From Methanobacterium sp. (GTDB lineage: Archaea > Methanobacteriota > Methanobacteria > Methanobacteriales > Methanobacteriaceae): 22,329 nucleotides of DNA. Below, piece after piece: positions 7,150-15,080 of this stretch (position 1 is the first letter of the stretch; each line of letters opens with the position of its first letter). Position numbers and translations under genes: made by a program. The notes under the pieces were generated by a model. It did no database searches, had not been told where the DNA came from, and saw nothing but the letters and a program-made list of their open reading frames with translations. Location: NCBI GenBank assembly GCA_030017655.1, contig JASEIM010000027.1, forward strand, positions 1 through 22,329, in the 5' to 3' direction.

Positions 7150-7617
7150 ATGACGATGAAATGTGAATACTGCCAGATTCCGGGTGCATACGGAAATTTA
7201 ATCTATGAAACAGAATACTGGCAAATTTATCTTGCTCCAAGCCAGAGATATTTTGGTACATGTGTGGTAGTACTTAAAAATCATCGTAGGAATTTGAGAG
7301 AACTAAGGAAAGATGAATGGGCTGATTTTTCTCAAATCGTTGAAGAATTAGAACTTGCATTAAATAATGCTTTTTCACCCACATTATTTAATTGGAGCTG
7401 CTTTATGAATTCTGCATACAGAACAAACCCTCCCGACCCTGAAGTTCACTGGCATTTTATACCAAGATATAATTATAAAATTGAATTTGAAGGTTTAATT
7501 TTCGAAGATCCTGATTTTGGATATATTCCACAGCCAATAGAGCATAAAATACCTGAAGATGTAATGAAAAAAATGATGGATGAAATTAAAAGGAACCTAA
7601 AATTATTAAATCGTTAA
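7150..7617 (+). CDS. HIT-family nucleotide hydrolase/transferase
   Basis: Using the ATG at 7150, which has an AGGGT ribosome site 8 bases upstream, the product has 155 residues, normal for the HIT family. Cys5 and Cys8 form an N-terminal CxxC of the kind that often binds zinc in this family. The catalytic strand reads EVHWHFIPRY (98-107): the two last histidines of HxHxH are His100 and His102, and the first is replaced by Glu98, as in some COG0537 members. His100 would be the nucleotidyl-accepting residue. HIT proteins act on Ap4A-like or AMP-linked nucleotides; the actual substrate is unknown. It is followed 62 bases later by the M24 peptidase gene. The frame is open to a TTG at 7108, which lacks a ribosome site. 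Confidence 0.85.
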   Translation: MTMKCEYCQIPGAYGNLIYETEYWQIYLAPSQRYFGTCVVVLKNHRRNLRELRKDEWADFSQIVEELELALNNAFSPTLFNWSCFMNSAYRTNPPDPEVHWHFIPRYNYKIEFEGLIFEDPDFGYIPQPIEHKIPEDVMKKMMDEIKRNLKLLNR

Positions 7618-7679
7618 ATTGATTATTTTAGATAAGAGGAAATTAAGGAATAAAAATCTAATTTTAGCGAGGAAAATCA

Positions 7680-8669
7680 ATGAGAATACTTGATGAAATC
7701 CATAAAGAAAATATAGACTCAATGGTAGTTTTGAATCCGAAAAATATTGCTTATTTATCGGGTTTCAACCCATCAAGCTTTTCAGTTTTAATTTTAAAAG
7801 ACGAACCTGTACTTTTAACATCTAAAATGGATTTTGAAGATGCATCATTAAATACATCAATTCCTCTTGAAGAATTTAAGTCCTTAGATAAAATTAAGGA
7901 TTATTTAAATGGAGTTATTGGAATAGAAAAATCCATAACCCTCGGAGTATATAGAAAGCTTAAAATCAGTCCAATATTTGAAGTAAAAATAACAGATGCA
8001 GTTGAAAGGCTTAGACGTATAAAATCCGGGGAAGAAATTCAAAATATTGAAAAAGCTATTGATATTGCGGAAAGTGCCATTAAAGATATTGATTTTGATT
8101 CCCAGAGGAGTGAAAACGAAATTGCTGCACAGATAGAGTATAATATGAGAATTATGGGTTCAAAAAAAGCTTCTTTTGATACCATTGTCGCTTCAGGTAA
8201 ACGATCTTCACTCCCTCATGCTGATGTTTCCAATAAACCTCTGAATATGCCGGTTGTGATAGATTGGGGCGCTACTTATAATAATTATTGTTCTGATACC
8301 ACGAGAACCCTTATTGAAACTGAAAAACAGGAAGAAATATTTGAGATAGTGCTTGAAGCTCAAAAAAGTGCCATTGATGTAATAAGGCCCGGAATTAAAG
8401 CTTCTTATGTTGATAAGGTTGCAAGAGATGTGATTGAAGAATATGGGTATGGCGATTATTTTCTTCATTCTACTGGGCATGGAGTAGGGCTTGAAATACA
8501 TGAAAGCCCTTCATTGTCCAGTAATGAAACAATTAAACTTGAAAAAAATATGGTTGTGACGGTTGAACCAGGCATATATCTTAAAGATGAATTTGGGATC
8601 CGTATAGAAGATATGGTACTTATTAAAAATAAGGCAAAGGTTTTAAACAAAATTAAAAATAAAATATAA
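7680..8669 (+). CDS. pepQ: M24 family Xaa-Pro dipeptidase/aminopeptidase
   Basis: The 329-residue cytoplasmic peptidase has a creatinase-like N-terminal domain (about 1-115) and a pita-bread catalytic domain. All five metal ligands are present: Asp195 (VIDWGA), Asp206 (SDTTRT), His267 (HSTGHGVG), Glu296 (VEPGIY) and Glu310 (GIRIEDMV). His180 (PHADVS) fits the substrate-binding histidine. It would remove N-terminal residues before proline or cleave Xaa-Pro dipeptides. A GCGAGG ribosome site precedes the ATG. The symbol is by family; whether it is a dipeptidase or aminopeptidase cannot be settled from sequence. Confidence 0.88.
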   Translation: MRILDEIHKENIDSMVVLNPKNIAYLSGFNPSSFSVLILKDEPVLLTSKMDFEDASLNTSIPLEEFKSLDKIKDYLNGVIGIEKSITLGVYRKLKISPIFEVKITDAVERLRRIKSGEEIQNIEKAIDIAESAIKDIDFDSQRSENEIAAQIEYNMRIMGSKKASFDTIVASGKRSSLPHADVSNKPLNMPVVIDWGATYNNYCSDTTRTLIETEKQEEIFEIVLEAQKSAIDVIRPGIKASYVDKVARDVIEEYGYGDYFLHSTGHGVGLEIHESPSLSSNETIKLEKNMVVTVEPGIYLKDEFGIRIEDMVLIKNKAKVLNKIKNKI

Positions 8670-8696
8670 CTATAGCTAATGTTTTAATTAAAATAA

Positions 8697-8730
8697 TTAA
8701 TAATAAATATTAAAAATTAATTATTATTAA
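8697..8730. repeat. AT-rich inverted repeat behind the M24 peptidase gene
   Basis: TTAATAATAA (8697-8706) and TTATTATTAA (8721-8730) are perfect 10-bp arms around a 14-base spacer. The position 27 bases after the peptidase stop suggests a 3'-end structure, but arms made only of A and T would be weak and could also arise by composition. Confidence 0.45.
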
Positions 8731-8823
8731 GGATTTGGTTCTGATTTGATACAATATATGTTTAATGAATAAAAGACCAATATATTAATATGTGAAGATT
8801 GAAAATATACTTAAGGTGGAAAA

Positions 8824-9759
8824 ATGGCAATTATTCCCGGTGTATTATCACCAGTATCAGATGTAATTGATGGCATTGCTCCTGATAAATATAGCATAAA
8901 AATTCAGGAAACTCTTATTAGATGTGGGATGTATGTAAGGGCTTCAGATCTAATTACTTTATGTCTTATTGCAGGTATACTTTTAGGTCTGCTTTCAGCA
9001 GTTTTAGCTATATTACTAAGTATAAATCCTATTTTGGGAGGGATTGTGGGTTTTATAGCACCTACAGCATTAATTGGAGTATATCTTTTTTTCATGATGG
9101 AAAGGAGAGTTGATGCTATTGAACAGGGCACTCCTGACTTTTTAAGACAGGTTGCATCATTGCTTAGGGCAGGTGTAGGTCTTGAAACTGCACTTGAAGA
9201 TGTTTCAAAACACGGTCAGGGTCCTTTAAATGATGAACTTAAAAGAGCTGTAATAGAGATTAAAATTGGAAGCACCTTTGACGAAGCCATAATAGGGATG
9301 GGACAACGTTTAAAGTCTAAGAATCTGGACAGAACATTTAGAATGATACTGGAAGGAAGAAGGACTGGTGGAAGTTTATCTGATGTTATTGAAACTGTAG
9401 CAGAAGATTTAAGAGCAGTGCTTGCATTAAAGAGGGAAAGGAAAGCAAATGTAATGATGTCAGTAATGTTTCTTGTTATAGCCGCTATAGTTGCAGCACC
9501 TTTGGCATTGGGAATGATAATGACCTATTCTGGTTTTATAGCATCTTTAGGGAAACCAAATGCTCTGGCTGAAGTTGCAGGAACTGCTGCTGCTGGTTAT
9601 ATAATTATTCACTCAATAATAGCAGGATTATTAATTGGGATTGTTTTGTATGGTAGTGCGAAGAAAGGTGTTAAATTTTCGTTGCTTTTAGCTCCAGTAG
9701 CATTTATAGCTTTTTGGGTTATAAGTCAATATGCTGGAAAATTCATTGGGTTTGGTTGA
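8824..9759 (+). CDS. type II secretion system F-domain protein (TadC/FlaJ-like pilus platform)
   Basis: The 311-residue protein has an N-terminal soluble segment, two helices near 40-66 and 70-92, a cytoplasmic T2SF domain (about 110-225) with GTPDFLRQVASLLRAGVGLETAL and RRTGGSLSDVIETVAEDLRA-type motifs, and three more helices near 207-230, 248-277 and 285-305. Such proteins form the membrane platform on which a secretion ATPase assembles type IV pilus-like filaments. A GGTGG ribosome site lies 4 bases before the ATG. The next gene, 12 bases downstream, encodes a tiny class III signal-peptide protein, supporting a pilus role. The matching ATPase is not in this window. Confidence 0.88.
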   Translation: MAIIPGVLSPVSDVIDGIAPDKYSIKIQETLIRCGMYVRASDLITLCLIAGILLGLLSAVLAILLSINPILGGIVGFIAPTALIGVYLFFMMERRVDAIEQGTPDFLRQVASLLRAGVGLETALEDVSKHGQGPLNDELKRAVIEIKIGSTFDEAIIGMGQRLKSKNLDRTFRMILEGRRTGGSLSDVIETVAEDLRAVLALKRERKANVMMSVMFLVIAAIVAAPLALGMIMTYSGFIASLGKPNALAEVAGTAAAGYIIIHSIIAGLLIGIVLYGSAKKGVKFSLLLAPVAFIAFWVISQYAGKFIGFG

Positions 9760-9771
9760 TAGGTGATTAGA

Positions 9772-9969
9772 ATGCAGATATTAAAGGATGAAAGAGCACA
9801 GGGTTCAGCAGAACTCTTACTAATTTTTGGTGGAGTTATTGTGGTTGTAATTATTGCTGCCATTATGTACAGAAATTATGTAATAGGCCTTAGCGACGAA
9901 CTCAGTAATGGGACTGATTTGCAGAATATAATGGGTAATTTAACAGTTATGAAAGACAAATTGAGCTAA
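9772..9969 (+). CDS. miniature pilin-like protein with class III signal peptide
   Basis: A GGTGAT site 4 bases before the ATG at 9772 sets the start, giving 65 residues rather than the longer frame opening with GTG at 9763. The N-terminus MQILKDERAQGSAELLLIF is a textbook archaeal class III signal peptide: cleavage by an EppA-type peptidase after Ala9 would leave a mature protein starting QGSAE. A single hydrophobic helix of about 22 residues and a hydrophilic tail of about 30 residues follow. It lies 12 bases behind the T2SF gene and is probably its filament or pseudopilin subunit. It is close to the minimum size known for archaeal pilins. Confidence 0.85.
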   Translation: MQILKDERAQGSAELLLIFGGVIVVVIIAAIMYRNYVIGLSDELSNGTDLQNIMGNLTVMKDKLS

Positions 9970-10037
9970 AAACTCAATTCTTATTTCAACTCTTTTTTGT
10001 CAATTAGATATTTTCAAAGTTAAAGGGGCTCATTTAA

Positions 10038-11444
10038 GTGCAAATGTTAATAAATGGGAAATTTATTGAAAAATCAGAATATATAGAGATTAAAAACCCT
10101 GCAAACAACAAAGTAATAGATACAGTACCTAAAGGAACCCGTAAAGATGTAAAAATTGCAATATCTGCAGCAAAAAGAACATCGAATATTACCAGAGAAA
10201 TACCATCTCGTTTAATATCAGAGTACTTATATGATATTTATGGTGAATTATCTAAAAATTCGAAGTTATTTGAAAAATTAATTACTATCGATTGCGGTAA
10301 ACCAATTAAGGACTCAAAAGAAGAAGTTAAACGTTCTAAACAAACAATTTTACTTTCTGCAGAAGAATCAAAAAGAATATACGGCGAAACAATTCCCATG
10401 GATGCATGTATCGGTGGAGAAGGAGTAATAGGATTCACCACAAGAATTCCTCTTGGTGTGGTTGGAGCAATAACTCCTTTTAATTATCCTTTAAATCTGG
10501 TTATTCACAAAGTTGCTCCGGCAATTGCGGCTAAAAACACTGTTGTGGTAAAACCATCTACAAAAGCACCTCTTGCAGCTCTTAAATTCGCTGAAATTGC
10601 CAATACATACCTTGAAGATGGATTTTTAAATGTTGTTCCCGGTTCAGGCAGCGAAGTAGGGGATGAAATTGTAAAAAGCGAACTTGTAGATAAAATATCA
10701 TTCACCGGAAGCATTGAAACAGGCCTTTCCATATCAAAGAATGCGGGGATGAAAAAGTTAACCCTTGAACTCGGGGGAAATGACCCATTACTGGTTCTGG
10801 CAGATGCAAATATTGAAAAAGCTGTAGAAGCTGCTGTTAGGGGTTCTTATCTTAATGCCGGCCAGGTTTGTATCGGTGTTAAACGCATAATTCTTGACAA
10901 GAAGATCGCCGATGAATTCACCGATAAGCTGGTTAAAGCTACTGGAAGATTGAAAGTTGGAGATCCTATGGATATTAAAACTGATGTTGGACCTCTAATT
11001 GACGAAAATGCAGCCATTAATGTTGAAAAAATTGTAAACCAATCCATTGATGATGGTGCTGAATTATTATGTGGTGGAAAACGAGAAGGTTCATTTTATA
11101 CACCTACAGTTCTGGATAATGTTGATTCAAAGATGAATATTGTCCAAAAAGAAACATTTGGTCCTATATCGCCTTTAATACATGTAGATGGCATTGATGA
11201 AGCTATAGATGTAGCAAATAATACAAAATATGGTTTGCAGGCAGGAATATTTACAGATAACATTAACAGCGCCTTGAAAGCCGCAAAAAAAATAGATGCA
11301 GGAAGTATTATAATAAATAAGCAGTCAACTTACCGTACTGATAACATGCCTTTTGGCGGATGTAAAATGAGTGGTATGGGGAAAGAAGGCATTAAATATG
11401 CAGTTGAGGAAATGACTCGGACAAAACTCTTTGTTTTTAATTAA
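10038..11444 (+). CDS. cofA: NAD(P)-dependent aldehyde dehydrogenase, lactaldehyde dehydrogenase CofA-like
   Basis: This full-length 468-residue aldehyde dehydrogenase has FNYP (148-151), the cofactor loop FTGS (222-225), general base Glu244 in LELGG, and catalytic Cys278 in NAGQVCIG. The overall pattern, including ITPFNYPLNLVIHKVAPAIA and the C-terminal DNMPFGGCKMSGMGKEGIKYA, recalls the methanococcal lactaldehyde dehydrogenase CofA, which makes lactate for coenzyme F420. That specificity is from recalled similarity, so a broader aldehyde dehydrogenase role remains possible. AGGGG lies 10 bases before a GTG start; the ATG two codons later is the alternative. The gene seems to be transcribed alone. 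Confidence 0.8.
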   Translation: MQMLINGKFIEKSEYIEIKNPANNKVIDTVPKGTRKDVKIAISAAKRTSNITREIPSRLISEYLYDIYGELSKNSKLFEKLITIDCGKPIKDSKEEVKRSKQTILLSAEESKRIYGETIPMDACIGGEGVIGFTTRIPLGVVGAITPFNYPLNLVIHKVAPAIAAKNTVVVKPSTKAPLAALKFAEIANTYLEDGFLNVVPGSGSEVGDEIVKSELVDKISFTGSIETGLSISKNAGMKKLTLELGGNDPLLVLADANIEKAVEAAVRGSYLNAGQVCIGVKRIILDKKIADEFTDKLVKATGRLKVGDPMDIKTDVGPLIDENAAINVEKIVNQSIDDGAELLCGGKREGSFYTPTVLDNVDSKMNIVQKETFGPISPLIHVDGIDEAIDVANNTKYGLQAGIFTDNINSALKAAKKIDAGSIIINKQSTYRTDNMPFGGCKMSGMGKEGIKYAVEEMTRTKLFVFN

Positions 11445-11587
11445 ATTGCCGTTATCTCTTCACAAAATACTTTTTAGTTTTAAAGAAATTAGAGCTGGCA
11501 AAAATTTATTAATTTGTTCAGATATACTATTATAAAAACATGCCATGATATTTTTAATTTAAACAATTTTATCAAAAATTTGTAAAG

Positions 11588-11791
11588 ATGGTTGATATGG
11601 ACATAAATGAACGTATTCAGGAATGTCAGGAAGCTGTTGAGCTTCTTTTAAATAAAAAGATTCTGGATGTTAAATTCAAGCCATATAATCATAATTGCTG
11701 GAGGCTCTATATCATAACAGATAAAGGGAAACTTGTTCTAACGTTCTGTAAAGACTGGGACTGCCCGGTTATTGAAAAAAGAGATTTCTAA
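11588..11791 (+). CDS. small protein of unknown function
   Basis: The 67-residue protein is not recognised. It begins with an amphipathic helix (INERIQECQEAVELLLNKKI) and then reads as a compact beta fold: ILDVKFKPY, CWRLYIITDKGKLVLTF and CPVIEKRDF. Four Cys are present (residues 13, 38, 55, 60), with no CxxC pair. The ATG at 11588 has no clear ribosome site; the ATG at 11597 is the alternative. A TATA-like CTATTATAAAAA lies about 55-60 bases upstream. The ordinary composition, alternating hydrophobic pattern and 74-base spacing to otsB favour a real gene, possibly cotranscribed with otsB. Confidence 0.6.
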   Translation: MVDMDINERIQECQEAVELLLNKKILDVKFKPYNHNCWRLYIITDKGKLVLTFCKDWDCPVIEKRDF

Positions 11792-11811
11792 ATATTTTTT
11801 TGGAGGTTTTT

Positions 11812-11859
11812 AAAATTCAGAATGAATTTTGAATCCCCAAAATCAAAGATTTTGGAGGT
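11812..11859 (+). promoter_or_regulatory. two hairpins in the otsB leader, the second covering part of the ribosome site
   Basis: AAAATTC-AGAAT-GAATTTT (11812-11830) and CCAAAATC-AAA-GATTTTGG (11837-11855) are perfect stems of 7 and 8 bp. The ribosome site GGAGGT is 11854-11859, so its first two G lie in the second stem. Formation of the hairpin could lower translation of otsB. The core AAAATC-N3-GATTTT is shared with the hairpin cluster near position 460, so an interspersed repeat is the other explanation. Confidence 0.55.
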
Positions 11860-11864
11860 TAACT

Positions 11865-12671
11865 TTGGATAATTCAAAATATCTTTTTGATCATCTTGAA
11901 GAGCTTCAAGACTTTAAAGATGATAATAAAACAGCATTAATCACTGATATTGATGGAACCATAAGTGAAATTGTCCCCACACCTATGGAAGCGGTGGTAA
12001 GCCAAAATATGAAGAATGCAATAAAAAAACTTGTAGATAAATTTGAATTCACTGGTGTAATGACTGGTAGAAGCATAAAAAATGCTTTAAACATGATAGA
12101 AAATAAAAATATCATTTATATTGGAAATCACGGCCTGGAACAGTTTAAAAATGGAAAAATACGTATAGATCCAGAGGTTAAAGATTTTATTCCAATTATT
12201 AAGAAAGTTGGAGAAAGCATCAAAAAAAAATTAAGTGACTACGACTGTATTTTATTTCAAGATAAAGAGCTGAGCTATACTGTTCACTACAGACTATGTG
12301 ATAATGGAGAGAAAATCAGACGAATAGCTTTAGATGCCATTTCAGAAATAAAAGATTCTAAACTTCTTAAAATTGGAGAAGGTCGCAAGGTGATAGAGAT
12401 CAGGCCTCCAATAGGGCATAATAAAGGCACAATCTTACAGAAACTAATTTTAGAAAATGATATTAAAAAAATTATATATTTAGGGGATGATATTACTGAT
12501 TCAGATGCTTTCGCCAAGCTCAATGAACTTAATAAACAAAAAAAAGTCAAATCAGCCAGCATTGTGGTAATTTCAAAGGAAACTCCTGAATATGTAAAAA
12601 AAAATGCTTCATATTATGTTAAGAGTGTTGATGAAATCCAGAAATTCTTTAACTGGATTTCCAACGATTAA
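11865..12671 (+). CDS. otsB: trehalose-6-phosphate phosphatase (HAD family)
   Basis: The product removes phosphate from trehalose 6-phosphate to give trehalose, an osmolyte and stress protectant. Catalytic HAD motif I is DIDGT with nucleophile Asp28 and acid/base Asp30; GNHGLE (87-92) is the family segment; motif IV is GDDITDSDAF with Asp208 and Asp209. The cap domain lies between. The start is taken as TTG 11865, 5 bases after GGAGGT, giving 268 residues. The frame is open further to a TTG at 11829, but that extension is encoded by a hairpin and has no ribosome site. No trehalose-phosphate synthase is in the window. It ends 9 bases from the convergent nucleotidyltransferase stop. Confidence 0.87.
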   Translation: MDNSKYLFDHLEELQDFKDDNKTALITDIDGTISEIVPTPMEAVVSQNMKNAIKKLVDKFEFTGVMTGRSIKNALNMIENKNIIYIGNHGLEQFKNGKIRIDPEVKDFIPIIKKVGESIKKKLSDYDCILFQDKELSYTVHYRLCDNGEKIRRIALDAISEIKDSKLLKIGEGRKVIEIRPPIGHNKGTILQKLILENDIKKIIYLGDDITDSDAFAKLNELNKQKKVKSASIVVISKETPEYVKKNASYYVKSVDEIQKFFNWISND

Positions 12672-12680
12672 ACTTTTAGA

Positions 12681-13967
12681 TTATTTCCCAATAAATATTC
12701 TAACCCTCATTCCCTCTCTTTTTTCTATAATGCGGGCATTAAGTGGAATAAAATGAGAATCTATAAGAAGCCGTAGATAAGTTGCGTGTTTTGCAGGTAA
12801 TTTAAGTGGACTTTTGATTTTACGAGTTTCTGTGCGTATCTGGCAGCGTAACCTGTCCTGTTTATCCACATAAAGCAGAGCATTCATCCCATCTTTAAGA
12901 TCTTCAACTTCAAAGTTTCTAAGATGCATACCTGCATCAATGGTATCTGGAAATTTAGAACCTCTTTTGCCTTTTCTAAACATTTCATGAGCATCTGAGG
13001 ACTTTATTCCTTTATCAACATTTGATGCGACAAACCATGCCCTTTCAATCACGCTTTCAACTGTCTGGTCTGGCGGGATTATTCCTTCTGCCTCATAAGT
13101 TTTAATAAGCTCAAATACTTCTTTTCGGGTAACATCCTGTTCAACTGAACTTATTGCGAGTCTGGTAAGGACTGGACCATAACCTGCCATTCTCAGGGAT
13201 GCCCATATCTGGTCTTCATTTCGATATTGTCTACCTTTAACTATCGCATCTGCTGCATTAGCATTTATATGTGCTATATTAAGCAAATTAGGTCTTGAAT
13301 ATGTGTTTAATCTTTTGGTGATTGTTTCAATGTTTCTTTTTCCGGGAATATTACCATTATTAATTTCTTTTTCAAGTATCTCCACTGTAGACTCTGGCAG
13401 AACTTTCTTCACTTCATCTGGAATTTTGAAGTTGTTTTCTATTATTTTCGCCCTGATTTCTCTCCCTGAAATTTTACCCCCCATTTTTAGTTCGGGAATT
13501 ATATGAAATTTCATTTTTCTTTTGTATTTTTTATAGAGAAATTCATTCACCGCAAACCAACGTATTACGTTACGATTAGGGAGATTTCGGGGAATTCCAC
13601 TGAATATCCCTCTTTTTGCAAATGATGAGGCGTATTTCTGGATTTTTTTGGTGGAAACATCTGCAGCATCCACATAATCAACAACACCATCCTCTATCAT
13701 CATTGCAATTCTTATGGGAACTGTATATGCAAGTGTCAGCCGATGGTGCATACCCTCAATAGGTACAACTCTATCAGCTCCGGCTCTGATAGCCATTTTG
13801 CGTCTTGCTTCATAATTTGCAAAAAATGGGGCGTGATTAGCGCTGTAATCTTTATTTAAGTAAATTACAACTTCTCCACCCGTCTTTTCGGCAATATCTC
13901 TTCCCTTCTCTATTAATTTGACATGTCCATTGTGTACAGGGTCAAAATCAGCGCTGATTCCAATCAA
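12681..13967 (-). CDS. HIGH-motif nucleotidyltransferase family protein, TmcAL-like N-terminal domain
   Basis: The 428-residue protein starts with a nucleotidyltransferase fold: GISADFDPVHNGH (3-15) supplies the HxGH motif and ISGREIR (166-172) the second ATP-binding motif. The order, with FFANYEARRKMAIRAGADRVVPIEG (48-72), resembles HIGH_NTase/TmcAL proteins, whose bacterial member makes ac4C in tRNA-Met with acetate. About 240 further residues form helical and basic segments I cannot assign, ending in a basic beta-rich tail (LRCQIRTETRKIK, MRVRIFIGK). Such a tail suggests RNA binding, which is inference. The start TTG is fixed by AAAGGAG 8 bases upstream. Monocistronic, convergent with otsB. 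Confidence 0.75.
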   Translation of the reverse strand: MIGISADFDPVHNGHVKLIEKGRDIAEKTGGEVVIYLNKDYSANHAPFFANYEARRKMAIRAGADRVVPIEGMHHRLTLAYTVPIRIAMMIEDGVVDYVDAADVSTKKIQKYASSFAKRGIFSGIPRNLPNRNVIRWFAVNEFLYKKYKRKMKFHIIPELKMGGKISGREIRAKIIENNFKIPDEVKKVLPESTVEILEKEINNGNIPGKRNIETITKRLNTYSRPNLLNIAHINANAADAIVKGRQYRNEDQIWASLRMAGYGPVLTRLAISSVEQDVTRKEVFELIKTYEAEGIIPPDQTVESVIERAWFVASNVDKGIKSSDAHEMFRKGKRGSKFPDTIDAGMHLRNFEVEDLKDGMNALLYVDKQDRLRCQIRTETRKIKSPLKLPAKHATYLRLLIDSHFIPLNARIIEKREGMRVRIFIGK

Positions 13968-14241
13968 ATTATTTTCTCCTTTGAGGTAATTTACATCTGA
14001 TAATATTTTAAATTACTCTTATTCAATTATTTTTATGATTATATTATGATTAACCTGTTAAAGTTTGCTGAAATTCCAGAAACTTATTAAAAATTTTATC
14101 CCATAATTTATGAATAAAATCAAGTTGAAGCATTGATATAAGAATTTTCATTGTCAAATATGCAATTTGTAGTATTACTATACGATATCTTTACAAAAGA
14201 ATTAATAATATTAGCAATATATATTAAATTGGTGAATCAAT

Positions 14242-14823
14242 ATGCAGAAAACATTGGAAAATTTGGCGAAAGCTTTTATTGGTGAAAGTCAGGCAAGAAA
14301 TAGATATACGCTCTATTCTAAAGTTGCAAAAAAAGAGGGATACGAACAGCTTTCTGAAATCTTTTTAAATACAGCAGAAAATGAAAGAGAACATGCTAAA
14401 TGGGCAATGCGGATGATTAACAGCTTAAAAGATGAATCAGGCCAGCCAGAAGAAATTATTGTAACGGCAGATGCCCCTACGACTCTTGGAACTACTGTTG
14501 AAAACCTTAAAGCTACAATTGCTGGTGAACGTCATGAATATACTGAAATGTATCCAGAATTTGCAGATACAGCTGAAGAAGAAGGTTTAAAGGATATTGC
14601 TAAGAGATTAAGGGCAATTGGTAATGTAGAGGAGCACCATGAAGGAAGATTTAAGGAAATATTAAAACAAATAGAGGCAGGGACAGTATATAAGAAAGAT
14701 AAAGAAGTTGAATGGGTCTGCAGAAAATGTGGCTATGTTCATGTGGGGATGGAACCTCCAGAAGAATGTCCTTCATGTGATCATCCAGCTAAATACTTCC
14801 AGATTAAATGCGAAGAATTCTAA
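14242..14823 (+). CDS. rbr: rubrerythrin
   Basis: This full-length 193-residue rubrerythrin reduces hydrogen peroxide in the cytoplasm of anaerobes. The N-terminal ferritin-like four-helix bundle carries the diiron ligands in two repeats: Glu15 and ENEREHAK (47-53), then GERHEYTEMYPEFA (95-108) and NVEEHHEGRF (128-137). The C-terminal rubredoxin-like domain has CRKCGY (160-165) and CPSCDHPAKYF (176-186), giving four Cys for one iron. GGTGA lies 6 bases before the ATG, and a TATA-like GCAATATATATTAAA is just upstream. A T-rich tract follows the stop. The neighbouring MarR-MATE operon is separate but could form part of the same stress response; that is a guess. Confidence 0.95.
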   Translation: MQKTLENLAKAFIGESQARNRYTLYSKVAKKEGYEQLSEIFLNTAENEREHAKWAMRMINSLKDESGQPEEIIVTADAPTTLGTTVENLKATIAGERHEYTEMYPEFADTAEEEGLKDIAKRLRAIGNVEEHHEGRFKEILKQIEAGTVYKKDKEVEWVCRKCGYVHVGMEPPEECPSCDHPAKYFQIKCEEF

Positions 14824-14850
14824 TTCTTTAATTCATTTTTTTATTTTTTA
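14824..14850 (+). terminator. T-rich terminator of rubrerythrin
   Basis: Directly after the stop a T-dominated tract with runs of seven and six T ends just before the operator cluster of the MarR gene. Oligo-T is the common archaeal intrinsic terminator. Confidence 0.5.
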
Positions 14851-14854
14851 ATGC

Positions 14855-14913
14855 ATTGTTGCATAAACAATTATTGTCATTACAATTGTTGCATTGACAA
14901 CATTTATATACCA
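14855..14913 (+). promoter_or_regulatory. triple operator-like inverted repeats beside the distal MarR-MATE promoter
   Basis: Three inverted repeats with ATTGT/ACAAT arms are packed in 47 bases: ATTGT-N7-ACAAT (14855-14871), ATTGT-N4-ACAAT (14873-14886), and ATTGT-N7-ACAAC (14885-14901), which also reads TGTTG-N6-CAACA. Sites one and three share the same TTGTTGCAT core. The TATA box TTTATATA (14903-14910) follows immediately, so a bound dimer would cover the BRE and block TBP/TFB. Autoregulation by the downstream MarR protein is the likely reading. Confidence 0.7.
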
Positions 14914-14964
14914 GTATTTACAATCCAATATTACTTATTGAAATTTTTTAAATTTTGAGGCACT

Positions 14965-14999
14965 AAAATAGTATCTTAACGCATTTAAACTACTATTTT
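14965..14999 (+). repeat. inverted repeat in the MarR leader
   Basis: AAAATAGTA (14965-14973) and TACTATTTT (14991-14999) are perfect 9-bp arms with a 17-base spacer, lying downstream of the distal TATA box and upstream of the proximal one. It could be a stem-loop in the long leader or another DNA-binding site. Confidence 0.5.
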
Positions 15000-15029
15000 C
15001 TAAAAATAATATTTTAAATTATATTAAAA

Positions 15030-15072
15030 TTTTTATAAGGTACTTAAATTTTAAATAAATTCTATTAAGGAG
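15030..15072 (+). promoter_or_regulatory. proximal TATA box and ribosome site of the MarR gene
   Basis: TTTTATAAGG at 15031-15040 would place transcription start near 15060. AAGGAG at 15067-15072, 8 bases before the ATG, fixes the translation start. Together with the distal TATA this suggests two promoters, only the distal one abutting the operators. Confidence 0.45.
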
Positions 15073-15080
15073 TAATCATC

